A DNA stretch of 42,637 nucleotides from Candidatus Latescibacterota bacterium (GTDB taxonomy: Bacteria; Latescibacterota; UBA2968; GCA-2709665): positions 1-42,637 of the forward strand of contig JAAXHE010000160.1 of assembly GCA_012271065.1 (NCBI GenBank), in the 5' to 3' direction. The notes under the pieces were generated by a model. The model was not told the DNA's origin and ran no database searches. It saw only the letters and a program-made list of their open reading frames with translations. This document shows positions 24,968 through 33,832 of the stretch, piece after piece. A program made the translations under genes and the position numbers. Position 1 is the stretch's first letter. Each line of letters opens with the position of its first letter.

Positions 24968-27373
24968 ATGATTGGAATATTCGTCATTGTTTGCGCGGTC
25001 CTGGTGCTTATGACGGCATCCCAGGCCCTGGCAGCCGAACACCTTTCGATCGACGAGACGCCGGGCAAACCCGGCGAGTGGGGCTTTCGCCCCGCCGATG
25101 GCAGCGTCTCTCAGGTGACGCCTCCGGGGTTTTCATGGCGGCCGCAGAAAGACGCCGCGAGCTACGAACTTCAGTGCGCTGCAGACAGTGCCTTCGCGGA
25201 TGTGGATTACGAGGCGACAAGCATCACTTTCAACGTCCACTGTCCGCCTCGTACGTTGTCGCCCGGCCGCTGGTATTGGCGATTCCGTTATAACGATCAG
25301 TCGGGTACTGCTTCCGACTGGAGCAGCGTGCGCATGTTTACCGTTGCAACAGATGCAAACCCGTTGCCGCTGCCCTCTCGCGATGACCTGCTCGCGCGCA
25401 TTCCAACCGGCCATCCGCGCCTATTTGTGCGGCCGGAGCAGATTCCCGAATTTCGGCGACGTGCGAAGTCCGACCTCTCGGTCCATTATGGAAAACTCGT
25501 GGCCGGGTCCGAGAAGCTGCTCGAGAATCCGCCACCCACTGAAGAGCCGCCCCTCTATCCCGAAGGGACGGTCCGGCTCAGCGAGGAGTGGCGGGCGATC
25601 TGGTGGCCGAACCGGGAGTATACGATCGCGGCCCTGAACGGCGCGGCCACCCTGGCATTTACCCGGCTGCTCGGCGGTCGCGAGGAGTACGGGCAACTCG
25701 CCAGGAAGATTCTGATGGCCTGCGCCGAATGGGACCCGAAAGGGGCGACGGGCTTCAGGTATAACGACGAAGCCGGGATGCCCTATGCGTATTATTTCTC
25801 CCGCACCTACAGCTATCTCCACGATCTGCTGACGGAGGACGAGCGCGAAACCTGTCGCCGCGTGATGCGAATCCGGGGGAAGGAGATGAACGCGCATCTG
25901 AATCCTCGCTTCCTCTGGCGTCCGTACGGGAGCCACGATACCCGGTCGTGGCATTTTCTGGGAGAGGTGGGCATCGCGTTTCTGGATGAGATCCCCGAGG
26001 CCGCGGACTGGGTGTGGTTCGCGGCGAACGTATTCGCCAACACGTATCCCGTGTGGAGTGACGACGACGGTGGCTGGCACCAGGGCATGGGCTACTGGCG
26101 AAGCTACATCCAGCGGTTCACCTGGTGGGCGGACATCATGCGTACGGCTATGGGTATCGACGCCTTCGACAAGCCCTATTTCTCGCAGGTCGGCTACTAT
26201 CCGATGTATCTGCAGCCACCCGGTACGCGAGGCGGAGGCTTCGGCGACCTGACGGCTCACCTCGAGTCCGGCCAGAACCGCGGCGTGATGGCGCTGTTTG
26301 CCGCCCAGGCGCGAAATCCGTACTGGCAGTGGTACGTGGACGCGCACGGCGGATCCCCCTCCGAGCCGGGTTATATCGGCTTCGTTCGGGGCGCGCTTCC
26401 GGAGGTCAAAGCGAAGCGTCCCGTCGACCTGCCCACATCCAGATGTTTCAGGGGTACGGGGCAGGCCGCGCTCAATACCAATCTGGAGGACGCTCTGGAC
26501 AACGTGGAGGTGATCTTCAAGAGCAGTCCTCTCGGGTCCCACAGCCACGGGTACGAGGCCCAGAATTCCTTCCTGCTCTACGCGTTCGGAGAGCGGTTGC
26601 TGATCCGTACCGGACGGCGCGACATCCACGGCAGCGAGCACCACAGGCAGTGGATGCATCACACGAAGTCGGTAAATTGCGTCACCGTCAATGGGGAAGG
26701 GCAGCTGCCGAACGCCAGCGATGCCCAGGGGGAAATCCTTGATTTCCACACATCGGAGCATCTCGACTACGTTTCCGGAGAGGCGTTGCGCGCGTACGCG
26801 GGCAGACTGGAACGGTTTACCCGCCGCATCCTGTTCCTGAAACCGGAAGCGGTCCTCATCTTCGATACCCTGCGCGCGCCCGAGTCCTCGCAATTCGAGT
26901 GGCGGCTGCACGCGCCCGTTGAGATGGCGGTCCATGGCCAACGGGACATCCGCGTGGTCAACGGTGCAGCGGCCTGCCGGGTGTCGTTCCTGTGGCCGGA
27001 CGGCCTGGCGCTGAGCCAGACCGACCGTTTCAAGCCGCCGCCCCGGCCTCGCATCAAGCTGATAGAGTATCACCTGACGGCGATTCCGTCCTCGCCTGCC
27101 CGGGACCAGACGTTCGTGACGCTTCTCAGGCCGCATCGGGCGGCGGAGTCGCCGTCCGGACAGGCGCAGTTGGAGGAGGTCGGCGGCGGGTATGCGGTCA
27201 CCATTCCGCTGGCTGAAGGCCGCGCCGTCGCGCTCCTTCAGCCTTCCGGCGGTAGCGTCCTGACCGGAGCGGGCATCAGGACTGACGGCGAGGTCGGCGC
27301 CGTCGCGTTCGACGAGCGGGGAGAAGTGACGCAGTCGCTTGTTGCCGGGGGTACACTCATCGAAGTCCGGTGA
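24968..27373 (+). CDS. Secreted DUF4962 / heparinase II/III-fold lyase
   Basis: An 801-residue protein starting with a signal peptide (hydrophobic residues 2-20, ending ASQALAAEH). An Ig/fibronectin-like domain (about 25-130) follows, then the DUF4962 linker HPRLFVRPEQIPEFR. The alpha-toroid (about 160-500) has GSHDTRSWHFLGE and GGWHQGMGYW. The beta-sandwich has GSHSHGYEAQNSFLLYAFGE and SEHHRQWMHHTKSVNC. The conserved His residues of both parts are present, so it is likely an active lyase of uronic-acid-containing polymer. The true start is ATG 24968, after GAGAGGAG; upstream frame lacks a signal peptide. The 28-bp palindrome ends 137 bp before this ATG. Two small unknown genes follow. Confidence 0.85.
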   Translation: MIGIFVIVCAVLVLMTASQALAAEHLSIDETPGKPGEWGFRPADGSVSQVTPPGFSWRPQKDAASYELQCAADSAFADVDYEATSITFNVHCPPRTLSPGRWYWRFRYNDQSGTASDWSSVRMFTVATDANPLPLPSRDDLLARIPTGHPRLFVRPEQIPEFRRRAKSDLSVHYGKLVAGSEKLLENPPPTEEPPLYPEGTVRLSEEWRAIWWPNREYTIAALNGAATLAFTRLLGGREEYGQLARKILMACAEWDPKGATGFRYNDEAGMPYAYYFSRTYSYLHDLLTEDERETCRRVMRIRGKEMNAHLNPRFLWRPYGSHDTRSWHFLGEVGIAFLDEIPEAADWVWFAANVFANTYPVWSDDDGGWHQGMGYWRSYIQRFTWWADIMRTAMGIDAFDKPYFSQVGYYPMYLQPPGTRGGGFGDLTAHLESGQNRGVMALFAAQARNPYWQWYVDAHGGSPSEPGYIGFVRGALPEVKAKRPVDLPTSRCFRGTGQAALNTNLEDALDNVEVIFKSSPLGSHSHGYEAQNSFLLYAFGERLLIRTGRRDIHGSEHHRQWMHHTKSVNCVTVNGEGQLPNASDAQGEILDFHTSEHLDYVSGEALRAYAGRLERFTRRILFLKPEAVLIFDTLRAPESSQFEWRLHAPVEMAVHGQRDIRVVNGAAACRVSFLWPDGLALSQTDRFKPPPRPRIKLIEYHLTAIPSSPARDQTFVTLLRPHRAAESPSGQAQLEEVGGGYAVTIPLAEGRAVALLQPSGGSVLTGAGIRTDGEVGAVAFDERGEVTQSLVAGGTLIEVR

Positions 27374-27441
27374 TCACAATCGTCGTAAATCGAACGTGTC
27401 GATGCATTTCGAATCTTGACCATTCTCAATGAGTGACACCA

Positions 27442-27690
27442 ATGCCGCTGAACCTGTATCCGGACATCTATGGGTCCGGATCTGTACCACAGGATTGGGT
27501 ACCCAACCGGGGAGGTACCTTAAAATATCCGGTACGTAACCGTTCAGTGTTACGTGAATTACGGCGAATGCGCCGCAGCAGATGGAGAAAGGTCATCAGG
27601 CAGGGTAATCTCGGGGAAGCTCATTACTTTGAACACGAATCTGGAAACGTCGCGGGAGTCAGATTCTATTCGAGGACGACATCGCCATGA
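27442..27690 (+). CDS. Small unknown protein, first of an overlapping pair
   Basis: An 82-residue protein I do not recognise. The middle is strongly basic (RNRSVLRELRRMRRSRWRKV), and the end reads GEAHYFEHESGNVAGVRFYSR. ATG 27442 is chosen; an in-frame GTG at 27433 is possible. The stop overlaps the next start by four bases (ATGA), so the two are translationally coupled. Lower GC than the flanking lyase genes suggests an accessory origin. The small size, basic first partner and overlap recall toxin-antitoxin pairs, but no known family is identified. Confidence 0.45.
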   Translation: MPLNLYPDIYGSGSVPQDWVPNRGGTLKYPVRNRSVLRELRRMRRSRWRKVIRQGNLGEAHYFEHESGNVAGVRFYSRTTSP

Positions 27691-28064
27691 AAAAGAACTG
27701 TCCGTTTCGAATTGACCTTTCAGATACGTGTCGAGACATCGGCGTGATACAACGGTTGGAACACTTCGCACTGCTGAATTTGGGCGTGGTGCAGTCATTA
27801 GGCGCCGGGATTCTGGGTGGAACAGAGGCGATTCAACGCTTCTACCATGCGGACAACTGTCTCTACGTGCGCAAGCATCTGAAAAATAGACAGGCCAACG
27901 CGATCATGGGCCACGGGATACAATTACCCGATCTATTCGACAGCTTACCGGCAGAGGAAGCGCAACGCGAGTTCCTACACGAACTTGAGACCATGCGATC
28001 TCTGTGTTTAAAGCTTCTGGAGAACGTCAGATCGCCAGACTTTGCCGGTCCCGCGCAAGCATAG
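27687..28064 (+). CDS. Small unknown protein, second of an overlapping pair
   Basis: A 125-residue, mostly helical protein with no signal peptide or membrane segment. It starts MKKNCPFRIDLSD. The central part reads EAIQRFYHADNCLYVRK, then MGHGIQLPDLFD, and an acidic C-terminal helix holds EEAQREFLHELETM. I do not recognise the family. Its ATG overlaps the stop of the preceding gene, so the two form a unit. It ends 103 bp before the giant at 28168; that gap shows no clear promoter or repeat. Confidence 0.55.
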   Translation: MKKNCPFRIDLSDTCRDIGVIQRLEHFALLNLGVVQSLGAGILGGTEAIQRFYHADNCLYVRKHLKNRQANAIMGHGIQLPDLFDSLPAEEAQREFLHELETMRSLCLKLLENVRSPDFAGPAQA

Positions 28065-28167
28065 GAAATTCACCGGATGTCTGTCTGACAAAGGATCAGA
28101 TACGTTCACATATTTGTTCGGACCTCCACAAGACAGGACGCACGGGGATATTTTAGAGGTATAGACA

Positions 28168-31100
28168 ATGGCCGAAACAGGAGGACGCAGCGCGCGCAGG
28201 CGTCGGCAGGAGTCGTACGATATCGAGATCGTGAACAGGGAGATCCCGACGCTCAAGGATCTACATCTCGAGACGGACCTGTCCGGAGATGTGCTGGTGG
28301 CGCCTCCCGACGGCGATTCCGGTGTCGAAATCGGCCGTAGAATCGCCGAGGCACTGGGAAACGCTGCCGAAGTCAAGTCCGGCTCGGAGGTCGGCGGGGG
28401 CGACTGGAACAACGCGCACATCGTCGCGGCGGGAAACGTCTTCAACAACGCGGCGATCCGGCGCCTTGGGATGAATTTCTACGCGTGGACGGACGAGTAC
28501 TACCCCGGCGGGGACGGGTACGAAGTGAGAACGGTCCACAATCCCTTCGGGGCCGGCCGGAACGTGGTCCAGCTGGGAGGAAGTACGCCTGAAGGCGTGA
28601 CGCGGGCGGTGGACGAATTCCTCTCGATCGTGGAGCGGGAGGGGCCGCGCATCGGCCGGATCAACCGGCCGGTGTCCTGGCAGAACCCGGAATCCCCGCC
28701 CACGGACGCCGAAGCACGGAAGATCATCGATACGGTCAACGAGCAGGTCGCGCTATCGGGAAGCCAGGGGCCGCTGCGTCGCATGGTGGATCACGCCATG
28801 CTCTATTATCTGTCGGGCGACGAGGTCTGGGGTCGGATCTTCAGGGAGGAATTCCTGTTCTTCATCGATCTCGCCCACGAGGCGGGCGACTGGTGCCTGT
28901 CGCAGGGGACGCATCTCTACTTCTGGATTTACCGGATGCTCACGGCGTGGGACGTGATGGAGGAAGGAGACGTCTTGAGTGACGCCGACCGACTGAAGAT
29001 GACGAACGCGATCTACAACATCATCCGGTGGACGTCCGAACTCACGCATTTCAGGTTCAAGTCCGTCGACGACGTGGTCCAGAACCAGAATCACCAGAGC
29101 TTCGCCGCGCTGAGTCTGTTCATTGGAGCGAGGTATTTCAAGAAGTATTACGGGCTGACGGATTTCGATGAAAAGCTGCCTTTGGCGCACCGGACCCTGG
29201 AACTGCACGCCAGGTCGTACAAGCCGAACGACAATGCGGGGACGGGCTACGTGTGGATTACGCCGGGACACCTGATCAAGTACGGGCTGATGACCGACGA
29301 TCTCTCGTACCTCGAAGACGGTCATCTGGCGCGGCTGCTGGACAGCGCGGTGCTGACCATCGACAGCAGGGGCGACGACTGCACGTACGGCGACGTCGGC
29401 GCGTACAGGGCATCCCGGGCCAGCCGTCCGAGCGGGCTGCAGGCCGCGTCGATCGGCGCATGGTTCTACAACGACGGCCGTTACCGGTGGCTCTACAACT
29501 GGATGGAGCAGGGCCAGCAGTGGCGGGACTCCTTCCAGCGGCAGAGGAACTGGGGGATCGGCGGATGGGAGGTGTACGACGGATTTTTCTTCAGGGACAT
29601 CGCGCCCGTCGAACCGGTGGGACTGCTGGGGGTGCGCGCGTCGATGCTGGACGGTGCGGCGCACGAATTCGCCCGGGATCGGGCGAGGAAGACGGGTCAG
29701 TACCACGGAGATCCCCTGGTGGAATCGGACGTCCCCCTCGCGGAGGCGTTCGACAAGCTGGCGTTCCGGCGAAGCTTCGACAGGCGCAGCGAGTACCTGT
29801 TGATCGACGGGCCTACCGGTTTCTCCCATTCCCAGGAGGACGGGAATTCGATCATCCGCCTCTGCTGGAACGACCGCATCTGGCTGGCGGACCTGGACTA
29901 CATCCGCCGGTTGGCGAGATACCACAACACGGTGGTGATCGTGAAGGACGGGACGTGTTATCCCAAGCCGTCGCAGGTGGCGCTCAGGGCGATTGGAGAT
30001 TTCGAAGACTGGGGGTACAGCCAGACCGTATCGCCGGGGGATAACGGCACGGACTGGGCGCGAAGTATCTTCTGGAAGAAGGGCGCGTATTTCCTGGTAA
30101 TCGACTCGGTGGACGCGCTGGAGGGCGGAGATTATCTCCTGGACGCCATCTGGAGGGTACTCGGACAGGTGGACGCGTCAGAGAGCGCATTGCGCATCGA
30201 ACAGGACGGCGAGCGGCTTCACATCGTTAACGCGGACGGCTCCGAAAAGTCACTTACGGACCGCGAGGCCGACTTTGCGCCGGACTGGGAGGCCAACTGG
30301 AATAATTACGAGCACGCGGACGGGACCGTCCGGATGTGGCGCCAGAAGATACGGCTCTCCATGGACGCCGGTGACCGGACTGCTTTCGTGAACCTGCTGT
30401 ATCCGTCCAATGACGAATTGCCGCAGGCGTTCGACGTGGAGCGTGTGGGTCCGTCCGCCGCCGTGGTCCGCGACCGGCGGTCGGGAGAGGCCGTGATGGC
30501 CGGTGTCGGGGCGCCGGATCATGGCGGACTGGACGTGGACGGAAAGCTGTTCCGGATCGACAGCGACGGATTTGCCCTCGTGGAGGGAACAAAACTGGCG
30601 TGGGAAACGCCGCTATTCAGGAGTTGGGCGCCCGTTTCGGTGGAGATGGACCTCGCGAGGGGGATGGGGATTATCGAAACCCGGACAGAGACCCGCGTGG
30701 GCATCCGTGCGGAGGAGGTCCGTCTGAACGGAGAGCGGATTTCGGCGGGAGGCGAGGGCAAACTGGTCTGGTTTACGCTGGCGGCCGGCCGGCACGACCT
30801 GGAGATCCTGCCCCGCGCGTCCGGGACGTTTGACCGATTGCTGCGGGAGGCGCCGTCATACCGGCCCGGTCCTGTATCCATCGATCCGGGACCTGTGGTC
30901 GGAAGCGGTATCGAACCCCTGTGGAGGTACGATGCCGGATCAGGCGTGACCGCCGTGGACTCCGATGCATCGGCCGGAACGCTATTCGGCGCCTCCGGCG
31001 GAGACGTCTGTCTGATTGACAGCGACGGCGCGCGGAACTGGTCGTTCCGCGCGCAGGGCGAAGTCCGCGCCGTGCATCTTGCGGATATAGACGGGGACGG

Positions 31101-32019
31101 CGCACCGGAAGCTGTTATCGGCACGCGCGACTGCCGGCTGTACGTTCTGGGCGCCGGCGGCGAGGTGCGCTGGGAGCACGAGTTTCCGCCCGGCAGCGGG
31201 ATGCGCCCGCAGCGGTTGACGACCGTGTCCTCCGCCGACCTGGACGGCGACGGGAGGAAGCAGGTGCTGGCCGGGGCCGAAGGGTGGCTGCTGCACGTGT
31301 TCGAAGCGGACGGATCGCTGAAATGGCAGACCGAGACCCACTATCACTGTATCACCGGATGTCTGGCCGTGGACCTGGACGGTGACGGAAGGGACGAGGT
31401 GCTGGTGGGTACCGAGTATTATACCATCAATTGCCTGAATCCCGACGGCACGGCGCGGTGGCGGCGGAGTACGGGATGCGTCTCGCCGACGATCCTCGCC
31501 GCCGACCTGGATGACGACGGGGTGATCGAGGTGGTGTACGGGGACTGGCGGGCGGTGAACGCGGCGACGAGCGGCGAACTGTTCGGCCAGACCGGCCTTG
31601 GGGGCAGCGGCAAATTGAAAGCGCCGGGCGCGTTGTCGTGGCGCGTGAATATGGGCGGCGAGGTGGAGGACATCGCCGTTGCGGACGTGAATGGCGACGG
31701 CAGACCCGAAGTGGTCGCGGGCAGCGACGTGGGGCAACTGGCCTGCGTCGCGGGCGATGGAGAGGTCATCTGGCGCCGGGACCTGGAGGATAAAATCACC
31801 TGGCTGACCACGTTCCGGGACAATGGATCCGTGAAGATCCTGGCAGGATTCGATACGGGCGAGATCCGGACCTTCGATGCCGGCGGGGTGCTGATCGCAA
31901 GGGACAGCGTCGAAGGGGAAATCACACATCTTCGCTCCCTCGGCGACCGGGTCGTGTGCGCCACCTCGGCGGGGACGGTGATGGGCTTCCGGACGGTCGA
32001 TCAGGAGACGATTTCGTAA
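28168..32019 (+). CDS. Tri-domain giant C: GH67-N-like, heparinase-fold, propeller
   Basis: A 1283-residue paralogue of giants A and B. After a basic N-terminal tail (RSARRRRQE) the shared opening appears (LKDLHLETDL), then YPGGDGYEVRTVHNPFGAGRN (N-domain). The toroid has QNQNHQSF. The beta-sandwich has GFSHSQEDGNSI, with ADLDYIRR and YHNT after it. The propeller carries five calcium-loop repeats (DIDGDGAPEAVIG, DLDGDGRKQVLAG, DLDGDGRDEVLVG, DLDDDGVIEVVYG, DVNGDGRPEVVAG). The sandwich motif keeps the first His of HGHDD but not the second, intermediate between B (complete) and A (lost). No signal peptide is seen. A GAGGT site lies before ATG 28168. A PhyH gene follows after 10 bp and is surely co-transcribed. 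Confidence 0.78.
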   Translation: MAETGGRSARRRRQESYDIEIVNREIPTLKDLHLETDLSGDVLVAPPDGDSGVEIGRRIAEALGNAAEVKSGSEVGGGDWNNAHIVAAGNVFNNAAIRRLGMNFYAWTDEYYPGGDGYEVRTVHNPFGAGRNVVQLGGSTPEGVTRAVDEFLSIVEREGPRIGRINRPVSWQNPESPPTDAEARKIIDTVNEQVALSGSQGPLRRMVDHAMLYYLSGDEVWGRIFREEFLFFIDLAHEAGDWCLSQGTHLYFWIYRMLTAWDVMEEGDVLSDADRLKMTNAIYNIIRWTSELTHFRFKSVDDVVQNQNHQSFAALSLFIGARYFKKYYGLTDFDEKLPLAHRTLELHARSYKPNDNAGTGYVWITPGHLIKYGLMTDDLSYLEDGHLARLLDSAVLTIDSRGDDCTYGDVGAYRASRASRPSGLQAASIGAWFYNDGRYRWLYNWMEQGQQWRDSFQRQRNWGIGGWEVYDGFFFRDIAPVEPVGLLGVRASMLDGAAHEFARDRARKTGQYHGDPLVESDVPLAEAFDKLAFRRSFDRRSEYLLIDGPTGFSHSQEDGNSIIRLCWNDRIWLADLDYIRRLARYHNTVVIVKDGTCYPKPSQVALRAIGDFEDWGYSQTVSPGDNGTDWARSIFWKKGAYFLVIDSVDALEGGDYLLDAIWRVLGQVDASESALRIEQDGERLHIVNADGSEKSLTDREADFAPDWEANWNNYEHADGTVRMWRQKIRLSMDAGDRTAFVNLLYPSNDELPQAFDVERVGPSAAVVRDRRSGEAVMAGVGAPDHGGLDVDGKLFRIDSDGFALVEGTKLAWETPLFRSWAPVSVEMDLARGMGIIETRTETRVGIRAEEVRLNGERISAGGEGKLVWFTLAAGRHDLEILPRASGTFDRLLREAPSYRPGPVSIDPGPVVGSGIEPLWRYDAGSGVTAVDSDASAGTLFGASGGDVCLIDSDGARNWSFRAQGEVRAVHLADIDGDGAPEAVIGTRDCRLYVLGAGGEVRWEHEFPPGSGMRPQRLTTVSSADLDGDGRKQVLAGAEGWLLHVFEADGSLKWQTETHYHCITGCLAVDLDGDGRDEVLVGTEYYTINCLNPDGTARWRRSTGCVSPTILAADLDDDGVIEVVYGDWRAVNAATSGELFGQTGLGGSGKLKAPGALSWRVNMGGEVEDIAVADVNGDGRPEVVAGSDVGQLACVAGDGEVIWRRDLEDKITWLTTFRDNGSVKILAGFDTGEIRTFDAGGVLIARDSVEGEITHLRSLGDRVVCATSAGTVMGFRTVDQETIS

Positions 32020-32029
32020 GAGTCCATTT

Positions 32030-32893
32030 ATGGCCGGCCTGAATGAAGAGCAGCTTTCCGATTATCTTGACGACGGTTATCTGCTTCTGAAGGACGTGCT
32101 GACGCCGGAGGACCTGCAGCCGCTGATCGACGACATCGCCGAGGGGATCGATCGCATGGCGCGGGAAGCCCGCTCCAATGGCAAGCTGTCCGATCCGTTC
32201 GAAAACGCGCCCTTCGACCGGCGGCTGGCGCGTCTGCGGGACACGATGGTCGATGCGTGGGAGATCGAGAAGGCGGTGACGGGAAAGCGCCAGAAGACGG
32301 CCGGGATGTTTGCCGTGATCACGCACCCGGCGATTCTGGACATCGTGGAGTCCGTCATCGGCCCGGAGATCCTGGCCCATCCCCAGTTCAACTGCCAGGC
32401 GAAGATGCCCAACGAAGCCCGGTCGCAGATCCCGTGGCACCAGGACCTGGGGTTCCTGCATCCCGAAGCGGAAGCCACGTTCATGGTGAATTTCTGGATT
32501 CCGCTGGTGGACGTTTCGGTGGAAAATGGATGCCTGGAGGTGATTCCGGGCAGTCACCGCGCCGGTCTGATGCCGCACGGTGAGGTGGCGGGTTATCCGA
32601 ACGAGGGGATCCGGGAAGGGTGGGTTCCCGATGGAAGGCCCATCGCATGTCCGGTGCGAAAGGGCGGTCTGGTGGTGTTCCAGCACAAGACGGCGCACCG
32701 GTCCTTTCCCAACCGGACGGACCGCATCCGCTGGAGCCTGGATATTCGTTACTCGGACCCGTCAATGCCGACGGGACGGGACGAGGTACCGGGATTTCTC
32801 GCTCGGAGCAAGGCACACGCCGAAAGTGTGGCAAAAACCCATCTGGACTGGTTGGATCTGATGCAGGGCGTGGACGAGCGACTGCACGAATAG
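32030..32893 (+). CDS. PhyH family Fe(II)/2-oxoglutarate dioxygenase 2
   Basis: A 287-residue phytanoyl-CoA dioxygenase family protein. Iron ligands are H137 and D139 (IPWHQDLGF) and H223 (KTAHRSFPN); Arg 232 or 234 is the likely 2-oxoglutarate ligand. The family block NGCLEVIPGSHR is present. It is only distantly similar to the PhyH protein at 21234, so the two probably have different substrates. The start at 32030 lacks a good ribosome binding site but lies 10 bp after the stop of giant C, so translational coupling is likely. Its end faces the convergent M55 gene, 46 bp away; a GGTGC/GCACC hairpin lies in that gap without a T-run. Confidence 0.88.
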   Translation: MAGLNEEQLSDYLDDGYLLLKDVLTPEDLQPLIDDIAEGIDRMAREARSNGKLSDPFENAPFDRRLARLRDTMVDAWEIEKAVTGKRQKTAGMFAVITHPAILDIVESVIGPEILAHPQFNCQAKMPNEARSQIPWHQDLGFLHPEAEATFMVNFWIPLVDVSVENGCLEVIPGSHRAGLMPHGEVAGYPNEGIREGWVPDGRPIACPVRKGGLVVFQHKTAHRSFPNRTDRIRWSLDIRYSDPSMPTGRDEVPGFLARSKAHAESVAKTHLDWLDLMQGVDERLHE

Positions 32894-32939
32894 GTGCCGT
32901 GCACCGCTAGCAGCAACGTCGGGAACGACCCCCGGTCCG

Positions 32940-33773
32940 TTACGCCGGAACCGGAAAATCGGGCTTACCATAAAAGAGGTTGTGAAATACCTGCCAGAAG
33001 GACTCGCTTTTGCACCTGATCGTACGGTCGTCCGCCCGCTCGCAGCCGTCCCGCACGGAGAGTCGATCGGGTTCGGGATGCGCCACCTCCATCACCACCG
33101 GACTATCTGCAATGAGCGGTTCGATGTCTCTTGCCGCCGCCACGGCTTCCTGAACGCGCGTCTTGATCAGGGCGCGTGCGTCCGCCGGCGCAATGTGAAG
33201 GGCGCACAATTCTCCCAGGCCTTCCTTTACGGGTGCTGTGACAATGCCGCTGACCCAGCGTTCGGATTCGGTACACGCGTGCAGATCGCCGGATGTAAAG
33301 ACCCAGGGAATCCCCAGATGACCACACAGGTATGCCGCCATTTCCATCTCGCCGACTTCGGCGCCATTGACGCGATAGACCATATCACGGCTCATCGAAT
33401 GAGCGAGGCATCCGTTGGGCGTACCGGTCATCGCGTGCATGCCCACCTGAATCAATGCGTCGAATCCGGGCGACAGGCCCGGCAACCAGCACGGCCGCTT
33501 GACACCCTGTACCAGTTTCACGCCTGAGACCAATTCTTCTGACAGGATCGTGCGGCCCGCTCCATGCGCGTCATTGATGATCACTTCTTCGACACCTGCT
33601 GCAAACAGACCTTCGGCCGCGGCGTTGACTTCGCCTGTCAACAGACGCTGCATCTCGGCGCGGTCGTACACCCCTTTTGCCGTTGTTGCATCTACCCTGT
33701 GCCTCGGGTCCCAATCGTCGACGCCGGCCACGCCTTCCAGATCGGTCATCATATAAACGGATTTCACGGTCAT
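32940..33773 (-). CDS. M55 family D-aminopeptidase (DppA-like)
   Basis: A 277-residue protein of the DppA/M55 family, zinc enzymes that release D-amino acids from small peptides. The ligand set D8, E10, H60, H104, H115, E133 of the Bacillus enzyme has a matching set here: D11 and E13 (TDLEGVAG), H70 (NDAHG), H113 (GMHAMTGT), H125 and E142. It is therefore probably active. No signal peptide is seen. The start has an AGGAGA site. It is the last gene of the minus-strand operon, 59 bp behind the DUF4838 gene. A role in using peptidoglycan-like peptides would fit, but the link to the uronic-acid genes is not clear. Confidence 0.88.
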   Translation of the reverse strand: MTVKSVYMMTDLEGVAGVDDWDPRHRVDATTAKGVYDRAEMQRLLTGEVNAAAEGLFAAGVEEVIINDAHGAGRTILSEELVSGVKLVQGVKRPCWLPGLSPGFDALIQVGMHAMTGTPNGCLAHSMSRDMVYRVNGAEVGEMEMAAYLCGHLGIPWVFTSGDLHACTESERWVSGIVTAPVKEGLGELCALHIAPADARALIKTRVQEAVAAARDIEPLIADSPVVMEVAHPEPDRLSVRDGCERADDRTIRCKSESFWQVFHNLFYGKPDFPVPA

Positions 33774-33832
33774 GGGCTTCTCCTGCTTCTGAGTTATTTC
33801 CGAGACATTCTGCGTATCAAGTGGTGCGGTTC

